DNA from: CAZUCE01 sp964619265 | Lineage (GTDB): Bacteria > Planctomycetota > UBA1135 > GCA-002686595 | Length of the DNA stretch: 39,133 nucleotides | Assembly (NCBI GenBank): GCA_964619265.1 | Contig: CAZUCE010000039.1 | Span: 1 to 39,133, forward strand | Direction: 5' to 3' | Shown: positions 25,107 to 33,741 of the stretch, piece after piece | Numbering within the stretch: the stretch's first letter is position 1 | Layout of the letters: each line of letters starts with the position of its first letter | Made by a program: the position numbers and the translations under genes | The notes under the pieces: model-generated | Database searches by the model: none | Seen by the model: the letters and a program-made list of their open reading frames with translations, nothing else | What the model was told of the DNA's origin: nothing

Positions 25107-25139
25107 AAGGCCGGTCCGCGACGCGCGCGAACCGGCCTT
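25107..25139 (-). terminator. Terminator after the PfkB-type kinase gene
   Basis: AAGGCCGGT (25107-25115) and ACCGGCCTT (25131-25139) form a perfect 9-bp stem with a CG-rich inner part. On the minus strand the stem is about 64 nt beyond the kinase stop codon, and its closing bases run into TTTC. This separates the kinase transcript from recA. Confidence 0.55.
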
Positions 25140-25202
25140 CCGAGGAGGCCCTGCAAGGGGCCGGCCCGGGGCTAGCGGGCCTGTGGCCAAGCGCGGTAGC
25201 CC

Positions 25203-26102
25203 TCAGACGCTCACCATCGAGTGCAGCGCGTTGAAGCGCTTCTCCACGGCCGAACGGGTCGTCTCACCGAGCGACTCGGTGGAGAAGCCCTCGACGCAGT
25301 AGGACGCCGTCACGGTGCCGTACAGCATCGCGCGACGCAGGGTGGCCGGATCGTGATTTTGCACAGAGGCCAGGTAGCCCATGAAGCCACCCGCGAAGCT
25401 GTCCCCGGCCCCGGTGGGATCGGTGACCTTCTCGACCGGGAAGGCCGGCAACGCGTAGTGCACGTCCTTGCCAAGCAGGAAGGCTCCGTGCTCACCCTTT
25501 TTGAGAACGACGAACTCCGGCCCCATCTCAAGCACTTTGCGCGCTGCGGCGAACAGGTTGCTTTCGCCGGACAGCATGCGCGCTTCTTCGTCGTTCAGCA
25601 CCAACCCATCGATCTTTCCGAGCAGAGCGACCAGGTCGTCGCGCGCGATGTCGATCCACAGGTTCATGGTGTCGGCCATGACGAAGTCGCGGGAGCTGCA
25701 CTGATCCAACGCTTTCATTTGGATAGCCGGCGCAGCGTTTGCGAGGAACACGTAGCGCGAATCCTGGTAGGCAGCAGGCACCTTGGGATCGAAGTGCTCG
25801 AAGACGTTGAGTTGGGTGTCGAGCGTCACACGCGTGTTCCAGTCGGCCTCGTAGCGGCCGGACCAACGGAACGTCTTGCCGTCGGCGATCTCGACTCCTG
25901 ACGTGTCGATCCCGCGGCCCCGGAGATCCACCAGGACTTCGTCAGGGAAATCGGTGCCCACGACCCCCACCAGGCGAACCGGGGAAAAAAACGCGGAGGC
26001 CATCGCGAAGTAGGTGGCCGAGCCACCGAGCGCCTCCTCGCGCCGATCGTAGGGCGTTTCGATGGTGTCGAAGGCGAGGGTTCCGATGACGAGGAGCGAC
26101 AT
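25203..26102 (-). CDS. PfkB-family sugar/nucleoside kinase
   Basis: This 299-residue ATP-dependent kinase of the ribokinase/PfkB family has the N-terminal SLLVIGTLAFDTIETP, the GGSATYFAMASAFF substrate-side glycine motif at 26-39, and the signature DPTGAGDSFAGGF at 228-240 with catalytic base Asp234. The segment VADTMNLWI and the LVLNDEEARML stretch match bacterial members often annotated as sugar kinases of unknown substrate. The ATG at 26102 was chosen; the longer frame to 26234 runs into the end of the upstream gene. It follows the LPG-synthase-like gene by 52 nt and is probably on the same transcript. Confidence 0.9.
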   Translation of the reverse strand: MSLLVIGTLAFDTIETPYDRREEALGGSATYFAMASAFFSPVRLVGVVGTDFPDEVLVDLRGRGIDTSGVEIADGKTFRWSGRYEADWNTRVTLDTQLNVFEHFDPKVPAAYQDSRYVFLANAAPAIQMKALDQCSSRDFVMADTMNLWIDIARDDLVALLGKIDGLVLNDEEARMLSGESNLFAAARKVLEMGPEFVVLKKGEHGAFLLGKDVHYALPAFPVEKVTDPTGAGDSFAGGFMGYLASVQNHDPATLRRAMLYGTVTASYCVEGFSTESLGETTRSAVEKRFNALHSMVSV

Positions 26103-26154
26103 GGAGCTAAGGGTGACTTGGGGGGACGGGAGACGAAACAGGCGCGCTGACCGA

Positions 26155-27408
26155 TCAGGCGCCCTTGGGCCCGAGATCGTGTTCGACCTCGGCCCATTCC
26201 CGGCGAGCGCCGGGAAGCAGAAGGAAGAGGCCACCGAGCAGGCCGAGCAGCAGTTGGCAGAGCCGGAAGCCGATGCTCACGGCCACGCCGAGGGCTGGGC
26301 TCTCCCCGACCATACCGAACAAGAACGCGTAGGCGGCCTCCCCGACCCCCCAACCGCCCGGGGCGACCGGGATGGAGCTGATCATGTTGGCCACCGGGAC
26401 GATGGCGACCCAGTCGAGCCAGCCGATGGCCTCTGCGGTGACGCCGAAGGCCGCTCCGAGGGCCATGACCCCGGCGATCGCTCCGAAGTGGTTCCCGAGC
26501 GAGAGGATCAAAGCGAACCCCACTTCGACCGGATGGGCCGCATAGCGCAGCACAGCGCGGTCCAACTCGAGCAGCTTCTCCCCGAAGGGCAGGCTGCCCA
26601 GCAGCTTCTCGAACCGCACGATCCGCCGCAGGGCGGGGTGGGCGTACATCAGCGCGGCTGCCCCCATGCACACAGCCAACAGGCTGACCGGGACGCGCAA
26701 CTCGGCGAAGGTATCGCCGAGAATCCACAGGACCACCGTGGCCAGCAGGACCAAGGTGAACAGACCGAACAGCCGATCGACCACGACGCTGATCAGCGCG
26801 TCCGCCCGGCGCTTTGGATTCTCTTTCACCGCGAGTACAGCTTTCACGACGTCCCCACCGGTCAAACCGGGCATGACCAGGTTGAAAAACAGGCCGAGGA
26901 AAGTCAGTCGAAAGCAATCCGCCCAACGGGTGCCAGCCCCGGACAGTCCCAGCAGCCGCCACCAGCGCGTGACGCCGCAGAGGAGGGCGATGAAGAAAAA
27001 GCCCATCGCAGCGGACAGCCCCATCGGATCGACGCTTCGAAAAATCCGAGGAAGGCCGGGTCGCACTTCGAGGTCGCCGGAAAAGCCCGGCGCGTTCCAA
27101 TGGCCGCTCTCGGCCCGAACCAGCTCGAGCTCACCGTCTGCGGTCTCAAGCTCGGCCGGCCAACCCGACTCAGCCGAGTCGACCCGGCTTTGGAAGCGGA
27201 AGCGGACTTCATCCCCGCGCCAGTCCCCTTCCAAGCGGCCAGGCGCCGACAGCGCGCCCGAGTCCTTTGAGACGACAAGCTGGTCTTTCCAGGGCAAGAA
27301 AGCGGCGACGGTCGCGAGGATCGCCAGCCCAAAAATCGGCTGCAGCTTCGCCAGCCAGGAGCGTTTCGGGGCCGGAGGAGACTCAGGCTTCGGTTCTTGC
27401 GTACTCAT
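26155..27408 (-). CDS. Lysylphosphatidylglycerol synthase transmembrane-domain (UPF0104) protein
   Basis: This 417-residue polytopic inner-membrane protein has the conserved flippase-like region of the MprF/AglD/YbhN superfamily. Diagnostic motifs are FFNLVMPGLTGGDVVKAV near residue 160 and the later PVAPGGWGVGEAAYAFL block near residue 350. About 100 residues between the first and second hydrophobic segments form an extra-membrane beta-rich domain (LEGDWRGDEVRFRFQSRVD). No aminoacyl-transferase domain is present, so it does not make lysyl-lipid itself; relatives are thought to move lipids across the membrane. The start is ATG at 27408. Confidence 0.87.
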   Translation of the reverse strand: MSTQEPKPESPPAPKRSWLAKLQPIFGLAILATVAAFLPWKDQLVVSKDSGALSAPGRLEGDWRGDEVRFRFQSRVDSAESGWPAELETADGELELVRAESGHWNAPGFSGDLEVRPGLPRIFRSVDPMGLSAAMGFFFIALLCGVTRWWRLLGLSGAGTRWADCFRLTFLGLFFNLVMPGLTGGDVVKAVLAVKENPKRRADALISVVVDRLFGLFTLVLLATVVLWILGDTFAELRVPVSLLAVCMGAAALMYAHPALRRIVRFEKLLGSLPFGEKLLELDRAVLRYAAHPVEVGFALILSLGNHFGAIAGVMALGAAFGVTAEAIGWLDWVAIVPVANMISSIPVAPGGWGVGEAAYAFLFGMVGESPALGVAVSIGFRLCQLLLGLLGGLFLLLPGARREWAEVEHDLGPKGA

Positions 27409-27510
27409 CGTGATCCGCCTCCTTCGGCTGGGGAGCTGCCCCCGAAGAAGAAAAAACGGCCTCCGAGAGCGGTCCTCCGAGACGGTTCAGCGCAGCCCTG
27501 GTGCCTCGCT

Positions 27511-28731
27511 TCAAGGAGTCGGGACTCCGGAGCCCAGTCCGGGCGGCACGGCCGGACCCATCGCTTCGCGCTGGGACCACCAGAGGAACCAAACCTCCGG
27601 GCGCAGGGTGCCGGCGGGAGCGCCGGCGGAATCCAGGCGTGGAGCCATCACCTCCAGGGCTCGGGTCGCGGCAACCGCCGCCGGACCGTGGGGCAAGTCA
27701 CAGGAGCGCACGCACAGCTCGCACCATCGCTCGAGTTCGGGGCGCTCGTCCGCGGCCGGAAGTTGCCCGGCGCGGCGCGCTGCGTCCAGCCCAGCGGCGA
27801 GCGTGGCCAAACGGCCCTCGCCAAGCGACTCTTCCAACAGGCCGATCACGCGGGAAGGCGCCAGCTCGAGGGCAGCCCGCAGAGCTTCGGCGCGAGTCAG
27901 GTCGTCGGGGTCGCGCAGAGCATCGGACAGACCCAGGGCCACGCACCGGCGTTGAAGCTCCGCGTGGGTCGCGTCGAACTCGCGCCGGGAAGCTTCGAGT
28001 TTCTCCGGAGCGCCGAGCAACACGTTGAGGCCGCGAAGCGCACGCCAGGCTCCCTCCCGTGAAGAGACCACGCGCGAAACTTCACCCAACGCGCGCTGGA
28101 ATCCATGGGAATCGCGCGCCTCGAATTGATCGAACAGTTGCACGAGGGCTTCGCGCAGGGCCTCCGCCTCTTCGGCATCGTCGACGCTTTCTTCCAATTG
28201 ACGGACTCCCAGCCGATCCGCCGCTCGACCCAACTCCTCGATCGCCATTTGCCGAACGACGGGGGAAGGGTCGTCGACCGCCAGCCAGGTGGAGATTTCC
28301 ACCGCCAAACCTCGGGTTCGTTCGTTGCGATCGGCCTGTTTCAACAGCGTGCGCAGCTCGCGACGAACCCGTTCGCTCGGATAGCGCTGATCGCGAGGCG
28401 CCTTGGACGAGAGCAGCCCACCCGGCTCCTCCGTACCGAGTCCGAGGCGCTCGATCGGGAGGCTTGAGAGCGCGCTGCGCCAGCGGTACTCCCAGTGCCC
28501 GAGCGGCGCGGAGCGCCGGGCCAGGGTCCCGTCCGGCTCGTGGAGCACACGCAGGTTGTGAGCCGCGGCGTCGATGTTGCGGCAACCAACCAGCCAGGTC
28601 AGCGCGGCCAGGGACAGCAGCAGGCCGGCGGCCCGGGCCCAGACCGAGGGGGTGGAACGTCGTTCCGCCCTCTGGGCCGGGGCCAGCCGCAGGCCTTGCG
28701 GAGGGACTTCAGGACGGGCTGCTTGGGCCAT
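27511..28731 (-). CDS. Lipoprotein with HEAT-like helical repeats, unknown function
   Basis: This 406-residue protein has a long basic N-terminus (about 30 residues), a hydrophobic segment and a lipobox LVGC with the acceptor at Cys50. The mature part opens with RNIDAAAHNLRVLHEPDGTLARR and is then almost entirely alpha-helical. Its helix pairs resemble HEAT repeats (DPSPVVRQMAIEELGRAADRLG, LRDPDDLTRAEALRAALELAPS). No catalytic motif is seen. The ATG at 28731 was chosen over the TTG at 28740. It is upstream of the LPG-synthase-like gene by about 100 nt and may share its transcript. A role as an envelope scaffold is only a guess. Confidence 0.75.
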   Translation of the reverse strand: MAQAARPEVPPQGLRLAPAQRAERRSTPSVWARAAGLLLSLAALTWLVGCRNIDAAAHNLRVLHEPDGTLARRSAPLGHWEYRWRSALSSLPIERLGLGTEEPGGLLSSKAPRDQRYPSERVRRELRTLLKQADRNERTRGLAVEISTWLAVDDPSPVVRQMAIEELGRAADRLGVRQLEESVDDAEEAEALREALVQLFDQFEARDSHGFQRALGEVSRVVSSREGAWRALRGLNVLLGAPEKLEASRREFDATHAELQRRCVALGLSDALRDPDDLTRAEALRAALELAPSRVIGLLEESLGEGRLATLAAGLDAARRAGQLPAADERPELERWCELCVRSCDLPHGPAAVAATRALEVMAPRLDSAGAPAGTLRPEVWFLWWSQREAMGPAVPPGLGSGVPTP

Positions 28732-28859
28732 AGGCGACAAAGTCTAGCGGCCGGCCCGCCCATCCAAGGGAGCCCGGCCGGTGGAACCGGAGGGAATCCC
28801 CAGACTCGTCCCGCAGATCGACCATGGGCTCCCTGCGCTCAAGGGCCTAGAATCCCCCC

Positions 28860-29099
28860 GTGGAAACCTTCTTCGCGACCTTCCTGCTGTTTCTTTTGGC
28901 GATGGGCGCCATGGCCGTCGGGCTGTGGGTTGGCGGCAAAAGGCTCTCGGGCTCCTGCGGCGGCCGAGACGCGGATGGCAACCTGCTGGCGGACTGCTTG
29001 TGCGAACGAAAGCAGCGCGGCGAATGCGAGCACGACGGGGCCGCCTTGGCCGGCGGTTCGCCTCTGGTCCAGCTTGAGCTTCCCGAGCGGCGGAGCTAA
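28860..29099 (+). CDS. nqrM: Na+-NQR maturation protein NqrM
   Basis: This 79-residue protein has one N-terminal membrane helix (residues 5-25) and a cysteine cluster, GSCGG (Cys33), then DCLCERKQRGEC (Cys46, 48, 56). This matches NqrM, which delivers iron for the intramembrane centre held by NqrD and NqrE. The GTG start at 28860 is the only sensible one. It converges on apbE and is not part of the nqr operon strand, so it needs its own promoter in the short gap after 28731. The nearby complete nqrABCDEF set strongly supports the call. Confidence 0.88.
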   Translation: METFFATFLLFLLAMGAMAVGLWVGGKRLSGSCGGRDADGNLLADCLCERKQRGECEHDGAALAGGSPLVQLELPERRS

Positions 29100-29137
29100 C
29101 CGAGTAACGCTCGTTCCCGGGTCGAAGGCTCGGCGCC

Positions 29138-29151
29138 AGGGCCGCGGCCCT
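29138..29151. terminator. Compact palindrome between nqrM and apbE
   Basis: AGGGCCGCGGCCCT is a perfect palindrome in the 52-nt gap between the convergent nqrM and apbE genes, ending next to the apbE stop codon. It could form a short hairpin in either transcript. Confidence 0.3.
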
Positions 29152-30333
29152 CTAGGGCAGCGTGATTTCACTTAGCCCGTCCGCGCCGCCCAGCAAGAAA
29201 ATGGCCTGAACCCCGGAATAGCGCGCGAGCATCGGCATCGCCTGCTCGGGACCCAGCACCAAGCAGGCCGTCGCCAGCGCATCGGCTAGGGCGCATGAGT
29301 CCGCCAGCACGGTCACCGAATGCACGCCGTTGTCGACGGGCCGGCCGGTGCGTGGATCGATCGTGTGCCCGTAACGCTCCTGCCCCTCCCCTCGCACGTT
29401 GCGGTAGTTGCCGGACGTCGCGAGGGCCAGGCCTGATATCTCGAGGGTGCGCCACAGCTCGGGCGCCGAGTCCGGCCGGATGGCCGGTCGCTCGATTCCC
29501 AGTCTCCACGGCTCGCCCCCCGGACGATGGCCATTCGCCACGAATTCCCCGCCGATCTCGACCAGGAAGTTCGCGGAGCCGAGCGCCTGCAACCGAGCTG
29601 CCATGGCGTCCACAGCCAAGCCTTTGGCCACTCCCGAAAGGTCCAACTCCAACCCGGGGTGCTGTGAGGTCAGCAAACCAGGCTCTAGCTTGAGCGCGTC
29701 CCAACCCACCCGAGCCCGTGTGGCCTCGACCTCTGCGCCGGACGGCAGTTCGCTTGCCCCGTCCAGGCCGAAACCCCAAAGGCGCACCAGGGGCCCAACC
29801 GTTGGGTCAAACGCGCCGCCTGAGGCTTGGGCCACATCCAGGGCGATTCCAAGGATGGCTTCGAGCGTCGCCCCGATCGGCCTGGCTTCCCCCGCCGGAG
29901 CCGTCTGAAACTCCGCGACCTCGGAATCGGCCCGCCAGGTGGAAGCGGCGAGATCCACGTCCTCAAAAACCTCCTCGAATGCCGAAAGCACCTGGGCTTC
30001 TTCCAGCTCCGGCTCGGTCCACACCGCACTCCAGCGCGTGCCGAAGACCTGGCCCCGGACGTAGTGCGCTTCCTGCTCAGCCGCGGGGACCAGCGCAGGT
30101 TCATGGCAGCCGAACAGACCTACGAAAATCACAGCGGCCGCGCTCCCAGTCCACCACGGCCTGCGCTGATCTTGAGTGCGCGGCCTTTGGGCCGTCCGCT
30201 CCAAACAAACGGAGCCGGCCGCAGCCGACTCGCTGACGGGTGAGGAAGCGCTGTTCCAGCCCTCGCTGCGCAAACCCACACGGCGGGGTCGCGGGCCAGC
30301 GAGGACCTGCGCGAAAGTGCGTCTCAAAACCAA
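29152..30333 (-). CDS. apbE: FAD:protein FMN transferase ApbE (lipoprotein)
   Basis: This flavin transferase attaches FMN to threonines of NqrB and NqrC on the periplasmic side. It has the lipoprotein signal FVGLFGC and the ApbE segments STWRADSEVAEF, GGAFDPTVGPLVRLWGFG, LDLSGVAKGLAVD, VEIGGEF and the C-terminal GHTIDPRTGRPV. The longest frame (393 residues) begins at a TTG with about 40 residues that look untranslated. A TTG at 30204 gives 350 residues with the lipobox cysteine at 33 and is a good alternative start. It follows nqrF on the same strand, so the flavinylation enzyme is made with its substrates. Confidence 0.92.
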   Translation of the reverse strand: MVLRRTFAQVLAGPRPRRVGLRSEGWNSASSPVSESAAAGSVCLERTAQRPRTQDQRRPWWTGSAAAVIFVGLFGCHEPALVPAAEQEAHYVRGQVFGTRWSAVWTEPELEEAQVLSAFEEVFEDVDLAASTWRADSEVAEFQTAPAGEARPIGATLEAILGIALDVAQASGGAFDPTVGPLVRLWGFGLDGASELPSGAEVEATRARVGWDALKLEPGLLTSQHPGLELDLSGVAKGLAVDAMAARLQALGSANFLVEIGGEFVANGHRPGGEPWRLGIERPAIRPDSAPELWRTLEISGLALATSGNYRNVRGEGQERYGHTIDPRTGRPVDNGVHSVTVLADSCALADALATACLVLGPEQAMPMLARYSGVQAIFLLGGADGLSEITLP

Positions 30334-30386
30334 GCGAGCAAGTTGTTTCTCCGCTCGAGTCGCGCCCGAGCGGAGCCAGGTTTCGG

Positions 30387-31622
30387 TCAGCCGCCGAAGT
30401 CATCCAAGTCGATCATCTCCGGATCCACTCCCAGATCATCGAGCATCTTCAAGACCGCCGAATTCATCATCGGGGGACCGCACAGGTAGTACTCGATGTC
30501 CTCCGGGGCCGGATGACTGGAAAGATAGTTCTCCAAGACGACCTGGTGGATGAAGCCGGTATGTCCGGTCCAGTTGTCCTCAGGCTTCGGATCCGACAAG
30601 GCGATGTGCCATTCAAAGTTGTCGTGCTTCTCGGCCAGCTCGTCGAAATCCTCGGTATAGAACATCTCTCGGGTCGACCGGGCGCCGTACCAGTAGGAGA
30701 CCTTCCGATTCGTCGAGAGGGTGCGGAACATGTGCATGATGTGGCTTCTCAGCGGCGCCATGCCGGCGCCCCCACCGATGAAGACACACTCGCGCTCGGT
30801 GGGCTTCAAGTGGAAGTCCCCGAACGGGCCAGAGATCACGACCTTGTCGCCGGGCTTGCGGCTGAAGATGTAGGACGACGCCTTTCCGCCGGGCGTTCCT
30901 TCGGGCGCGTTGGGCGGCGGCGAAGCGATCCGGATGTTCAACTTGATCAGGTTGTCGCCTTCGGCCGGGTAGTTGGCCATCGAGTAAGCACGCTCGATCG
31001 GTTCGTCGTTGGTCGCCGTGTAGCGCCACACATCGAACTTGTCCCAGTCCTCGTGATACTCCTCTTGAATCTCGAAGTCCTTGTAGGTTGTGTCGTACTT
31101 CGGGACTTCGATCTGGATGTACTCACCGTTCTTGAAGTCGATTTTCTCGCCCGGCGGCAGTTCGACGGCGAACTCCTTGATGAAAGTGGCCACGTTTTCG
31201 TTGGAGGTCACGGTGCACTCCCACTTCTTGGCCGAGAACACCGAGTCCGGCACCTTGATCCGCATGTCCTCGCGGACTTTCACCTGGCAAGCCAACCGGC
31301 AGCCTTCTTTGGCCATCGCCTTGGTGATGTGCCCCTCTTCGGTCGGCAGCAGCGAACCGCCTCCCTCCGAGATTTGAACCAAACACTGGGCGCAGGTGCC
31401 GCCGCCGCCGCAAGCCGACGGAACGAACAGCTTGTGATCGGCGAGAGTTGAAAGCAGCGTGCTTCCGGCCCGCGTCTCGATCGCTGCGTCCTCGTCGCTG
31501 TTCACGACGATTTTCACCTTGCCAGTGGTGACCAGCTGGCTCTTGGCCAGGAGGAGGATCACGACCATGCTCACCACAACCAGGGTGAACATGCCGACGC
31601 CGAGAAGGATGGTTTCTATCAC
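30387..31622 (-). CDS. nqrF: Na+-translocating NADH:quinone reductase subunit F
   Basis: This 411-residue NADH-oxidising subunit is the entry point for electrons. It has one N-terminal membrane anchor (4-26). The ferredoxin-type [2Fe-2S] domain has ligands Cys71, 77, 80 and 112 (ACGGGGTCAQC and RLACQ). The FAD-binding segment is ERAYSMANYP, the NAD-binding motif GGGAGMAPLRSH, and the C-terminus YYLCGPPMMNSAVLKML. The start is GTG at 31622. It is the last of the nqrABCDEF genes, 79 nt after nqrE, with apbE next. Confidence 0.97.
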   Translation of the reverse strand: MIETILLGVGMFTLVVVSMVVILLLAKSQLVTTGKVKIVVNSDEDAAIETRAGSTLLSTLADHKLFVPSACGGGGTCAQCLVQISEGGGSLLPTEEGHITKAMAKEGCRLACQVKVREDMRIKVPDSVFSAKKWECTVTSNENVATFIKEFAVELPPGEKIDFKNGEYIQIEVPKYDTTYKDFEIQEEYHEDWDKFDVWRYTATNDEPIERAYSMANYPAEGDNLIKLNIRIASPPPNAPEGTPGGKASSYIFSRKPGDKVVISGPFGDFHLKPTERECVFIGGGAGMAPLRSHIMHMFRTLSTNRKVSYWYGARSTREMFYTEDFDELAEKHDNFEWHIALSDPKPEDNWTGHTGFIHQVVLENYLSSHPAPEDIEYYLCGPPMMNSAVLKMLDDLGVDPEMIDLDDFGG

Positions 31623-31701
31623 TGAAGTTCCGAGAAGGCTCGAAGAAGACGGGCTAGATGCGGGGTCCGGAGTTCGATCCGCTAAGGGGAACGCAGCTCC
31701 G

Positions 31702-32319
31702 CTAAAGCTGAATGCCGCCGAAGATCTGGAATCCGATGGCCATCAGGCCGGTGATCATGAAGGTGATGCCGAGACCGCGCAGGCCCGGGGGCACATTCGA
31801 ATACTTGAGCTTCTCGCGGATCGCGGCCAGGGCGACCATCGCCAACCAGAAGCCAACGCCCGAACCGAAGCCGAAGACCGCGGACTCGGTCACGTTGTAC
31901 TCACGCTGCACCATGAACAACGACGACCCGAGGATCGCGCAGTTCACCGCGATCAGGGGCAGGAACACCCCCAGCGCGTTGTAGAGCCCGGGCGAGAACT
32001 TATCGATGGTCATCTCCACGATTTGCACGGCGGCAGCGATGGTGGCGATGTACGCGATAAAGCCCAGGAACGACAGGTCGTAGTTCGCGGCGGCTTCGGG
32101 GCCAATGGCCCAGGACAGGGCTCCGGGCTTCAGCAGGTAGTTGAAGATGACCGCGTTGAGCGGCGTCACCAATGTGAGCACGAAGATGACAGCCAGGCCG
32201 AGGCCCATGGCCGTATCGACTTTCTTGGACACCGCCAGGAAAGAACACATGCCCAGGAAGAACGCCAGGGCCATGTTCTCGACGAAGATGGCTTTGATCG
32301 CCAGGTTGACAAGTTCCAT
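31702..32319 (-). CDS. nqrE: Na+-translocating NADH:quinone reductase subunit E
   Basis: This 205-residue polytopic subunit has six hydrophobic segments, homologous to NqrD and RnfA. Cys25 (FLGMCSFLAV) and Cys127 (LIAVNCAILGS) are the two conserved cysteines that, with two from NqrD, hold the intramembrane iron centre. It starts at ATG 32319, 9 nt after nqrD, and is followed by nqrF. Confidence 0.97.
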   Translation of the reverse strand: MELVNLAIKAIFVENMALAFFLGMCSFLAVSKKVDTAMGLGLAVIFVLTLVTPLNAVIFNYLLKPGALSWAIGPEAAANYDLSFLGFIAYIATIAAAVQIVEMTIDKFSPGLYNALGVFLPLIAVNCAILGSSLFMVQREYNVTESAVFGFGSGVGFWLAMVALAAIREKLKYSNVPPGLRGLGITFMITGLMAIGFQIFGGIQL

Positions 32320-32328
32320 GGGGAGCTC

Positions 32329-32961
32329 CTATTCGTCCTCTTGCAGCTCAGGGGAGAAGCTGCGCTGGATCCAGATGAACAGCCCGATCAGGAAGAAGGC
32401 GCCGGGCGACAGCACCATGAGGCCGTTGGGGATGTACCAACCGGTCCCGGCGGTGGCGTCGGCCACCGCGAAGATCTCTTGACCCATGATCTTGCCGGTG
32501 CCGAACAGTTCCCGGAAGAAGGCCACGTAGATCAAGATCAAGCTGTAGCCCATCGAGTTCGCAAAGCCGTCCATCGCCGACTTCAGCGGAGGGTTGCCCA
32601 TGGCGAAGGCTTCGGCGCGCCCCATCACGATGCAATTCGTGATGATCAGTCCAACGAACACACTGAGCGACTTCGAGACATCGAACAGGAAGGCCTTCAG
32701 CACCTGGTCCGTGATGATCACCAGCGAAGCGATCACCGCCAGCTGGGTGATGATTCGGATCGAGCCGGGAATCTTGTTCCGCAGCAAGGAAATGATCGTG
32801 TTCGAGCTGGTCAACACGACGGTGAGGGCCACCGCCATGACGAGGGCTTGCTTGAGCTGAACCGTGACGGCTAGCGCGGAGCAAATGCCGAGCACCTGGA
32901 GGGTGATCGGGTTTTTGATGTGCAGCGGATCAACGAGGATCTTGCGCGTCGCCTTATCCAT
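32329..32961 (-). CDS. nqrD: Na+-translocating NADH:quinone reductase subunit D
   Basis: This 210-residue membrane subunit pairs with NqrE in an inverted arrangement. The iron-centre cysteines are Cys27 (LQVLGICSALA) and Cys110 (LIITNCIVMGRAEAFAM). The hydrophobic segments and length are standard. It starts at ATG 32961, 9 nt after nqrC. Confidence 0.97.
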   Translation of the reverse strand: MDKATRKILVDPLHIKNPITLQVLGICSALAVTVQLKQALVMAVALTVVLTSSNTIISLLRNKIPGSIRIITQLAVIASLVIITDQVLKAFLFDVSKSLSVFVGLIITNCIVMGRAEAFAMGNPPLKSAMDGFANSMGYSLILIYVAFFRELFGTGKIMGQEIFAVADATAGTGWYIPNGLMVLSPGAFFLIGLFIWIQRSFSPELQEDE

Positions 32962-32970
32962 GGCAGAAGG

Positions 32971-33741
32971 TCAGCTCTTGCCGCGAATGCGGGCAAAGTA
33001 AGGGCCGTAGCCGTAGTCACCGAGCCAGAGCTGGACCATCCAGCTCACTCCGTTGGTTGTGATCGTGGCTCCCGACATGCCGTCGATCTGCCAGTCCGCT
33101 TTGTCGGGCGCAACTGCGCCGGCCTTGACGACCTCGACGAGCGGCTGTCCTTCGTCGTCGAACGCGCGCTTGCCGGGCCACAGGGCCTTCCAGTTCGGGT
33201 TGTCGACCTCGCCGCCGAGGCCGGGCGTCTCGCCGTGTTCGTAGTAGGTGATCCCCACCACGGTTTGGAGGTCGCTGGACAAGGCCATGTAGCCAAACAG
33301 CGTCGACCACAAACCGTTGCCCCAGATTTGAATGACGTAGCACTCCTTGCCCGGAGTCTGGACCTCGTAGACCAACAGATGGTCGGGAAGACCGGAGACC
33401 TGGGTGCGGCCGTGGGGATCGGGTACCTCCCTCGAAGTCCCCTCCACCTTGGACTCGGCATGGGCGTCGAAGGTAACCGGGTCGATGTCGGTCGGTTCGC
33501 CGGTTTCCCGGTCGATCACGACGGTGTTGATCGACTCAAAGAAGGCCGCAGCTTCCTCGGCTGAGACCTTGACTCCCGGCTCGATCAGCCCGGCGACGCG
33601 CAGAATGTTGGCCTGGCGGTCGAGGAGCTGATTGGCCTCCTGGCGGGACTTCAGCGCCACCGCGGAGGTGGACACACCAAAGGCGCAGACCAAGCTGAGC
33701 AGCACCGTGAAGACGATGACGTAGCGGTTACTGAAGTCCAA
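32971..33741 (-). CDS. nqrC: Na+-translocating NADH:quinone reductase subunit C
   Basis: This 256-residue subunit has one N-terminal membrane helix (6-27) and a periplasmic FMN-binding domain. The flavinylation motif DGMSGATIT carries the acceptor threonine at about residue 225, the target of ApbE. The GLWSTLFGYMALS and YEHGETPGLGGEV segments are typical. Its start (33741) overlaps the end of nqrB by 14 nt, so translation is probably coupled. Confidence 0.97.
   Translation of the reverse strand: MDFSNRYVIVFTVLLSLVCAFGVSTSAVALKSRQEANQLLDRQANILRVAGLIEPGVKVSAEEAAAFFESINTVVIDRETGEPTDIDPVTFDAHAESKVEGTSREVPDPHGRTQVSGLPDHLLVYEVQTPGKECYVIQIWGNGLWSTLFGYMALSSDLQTVVGITYYEHGETPGLGGEVDNPNWKALWPGKRAFDDEGQPLVEVVKAGAVAPDKADWQIDGMSGATITTNGVSWMVQLWLGDYGYGPYFARIRGKS

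Larger units (their letters stand above)
24732..25202. other. recA upstream region
   Basis: No protein gene is supported. The 471-nt stretch contains a large imperfect palindrome close to recA (24793-24866), a 7-bp hairpin GGCCGAT/ATCGGCC (25027-25047), and a terminator-like hairpin next to the kinase gene (25107-25139). The recA promoter should lie between about 24870 and 25100, but I cannot place it. Confidence 0.5.

Noticed and set aside
25826..27100. 424-residue minus-strand open frame across the kinase and membrane-protein genes
   Set aside because: It overlaps two well-supported genes in another frame and has arginine-rich random-like sequence.
26062..27270. 402-residue plus-strand frame rich in Gln, Glu and His
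   Set aside because: Antisense shadow of the LPG-synthase-like gene without any domain.
31459..32874. 471-residue plus-strand open frame rich in His, Asp, Glu and Gln
   Set aside because: It lies exactly antisense to nqrF, nqrE and nqrD, has no domain, and its composition is what the reverse strand of GC-rich membrane-protein genes gives.
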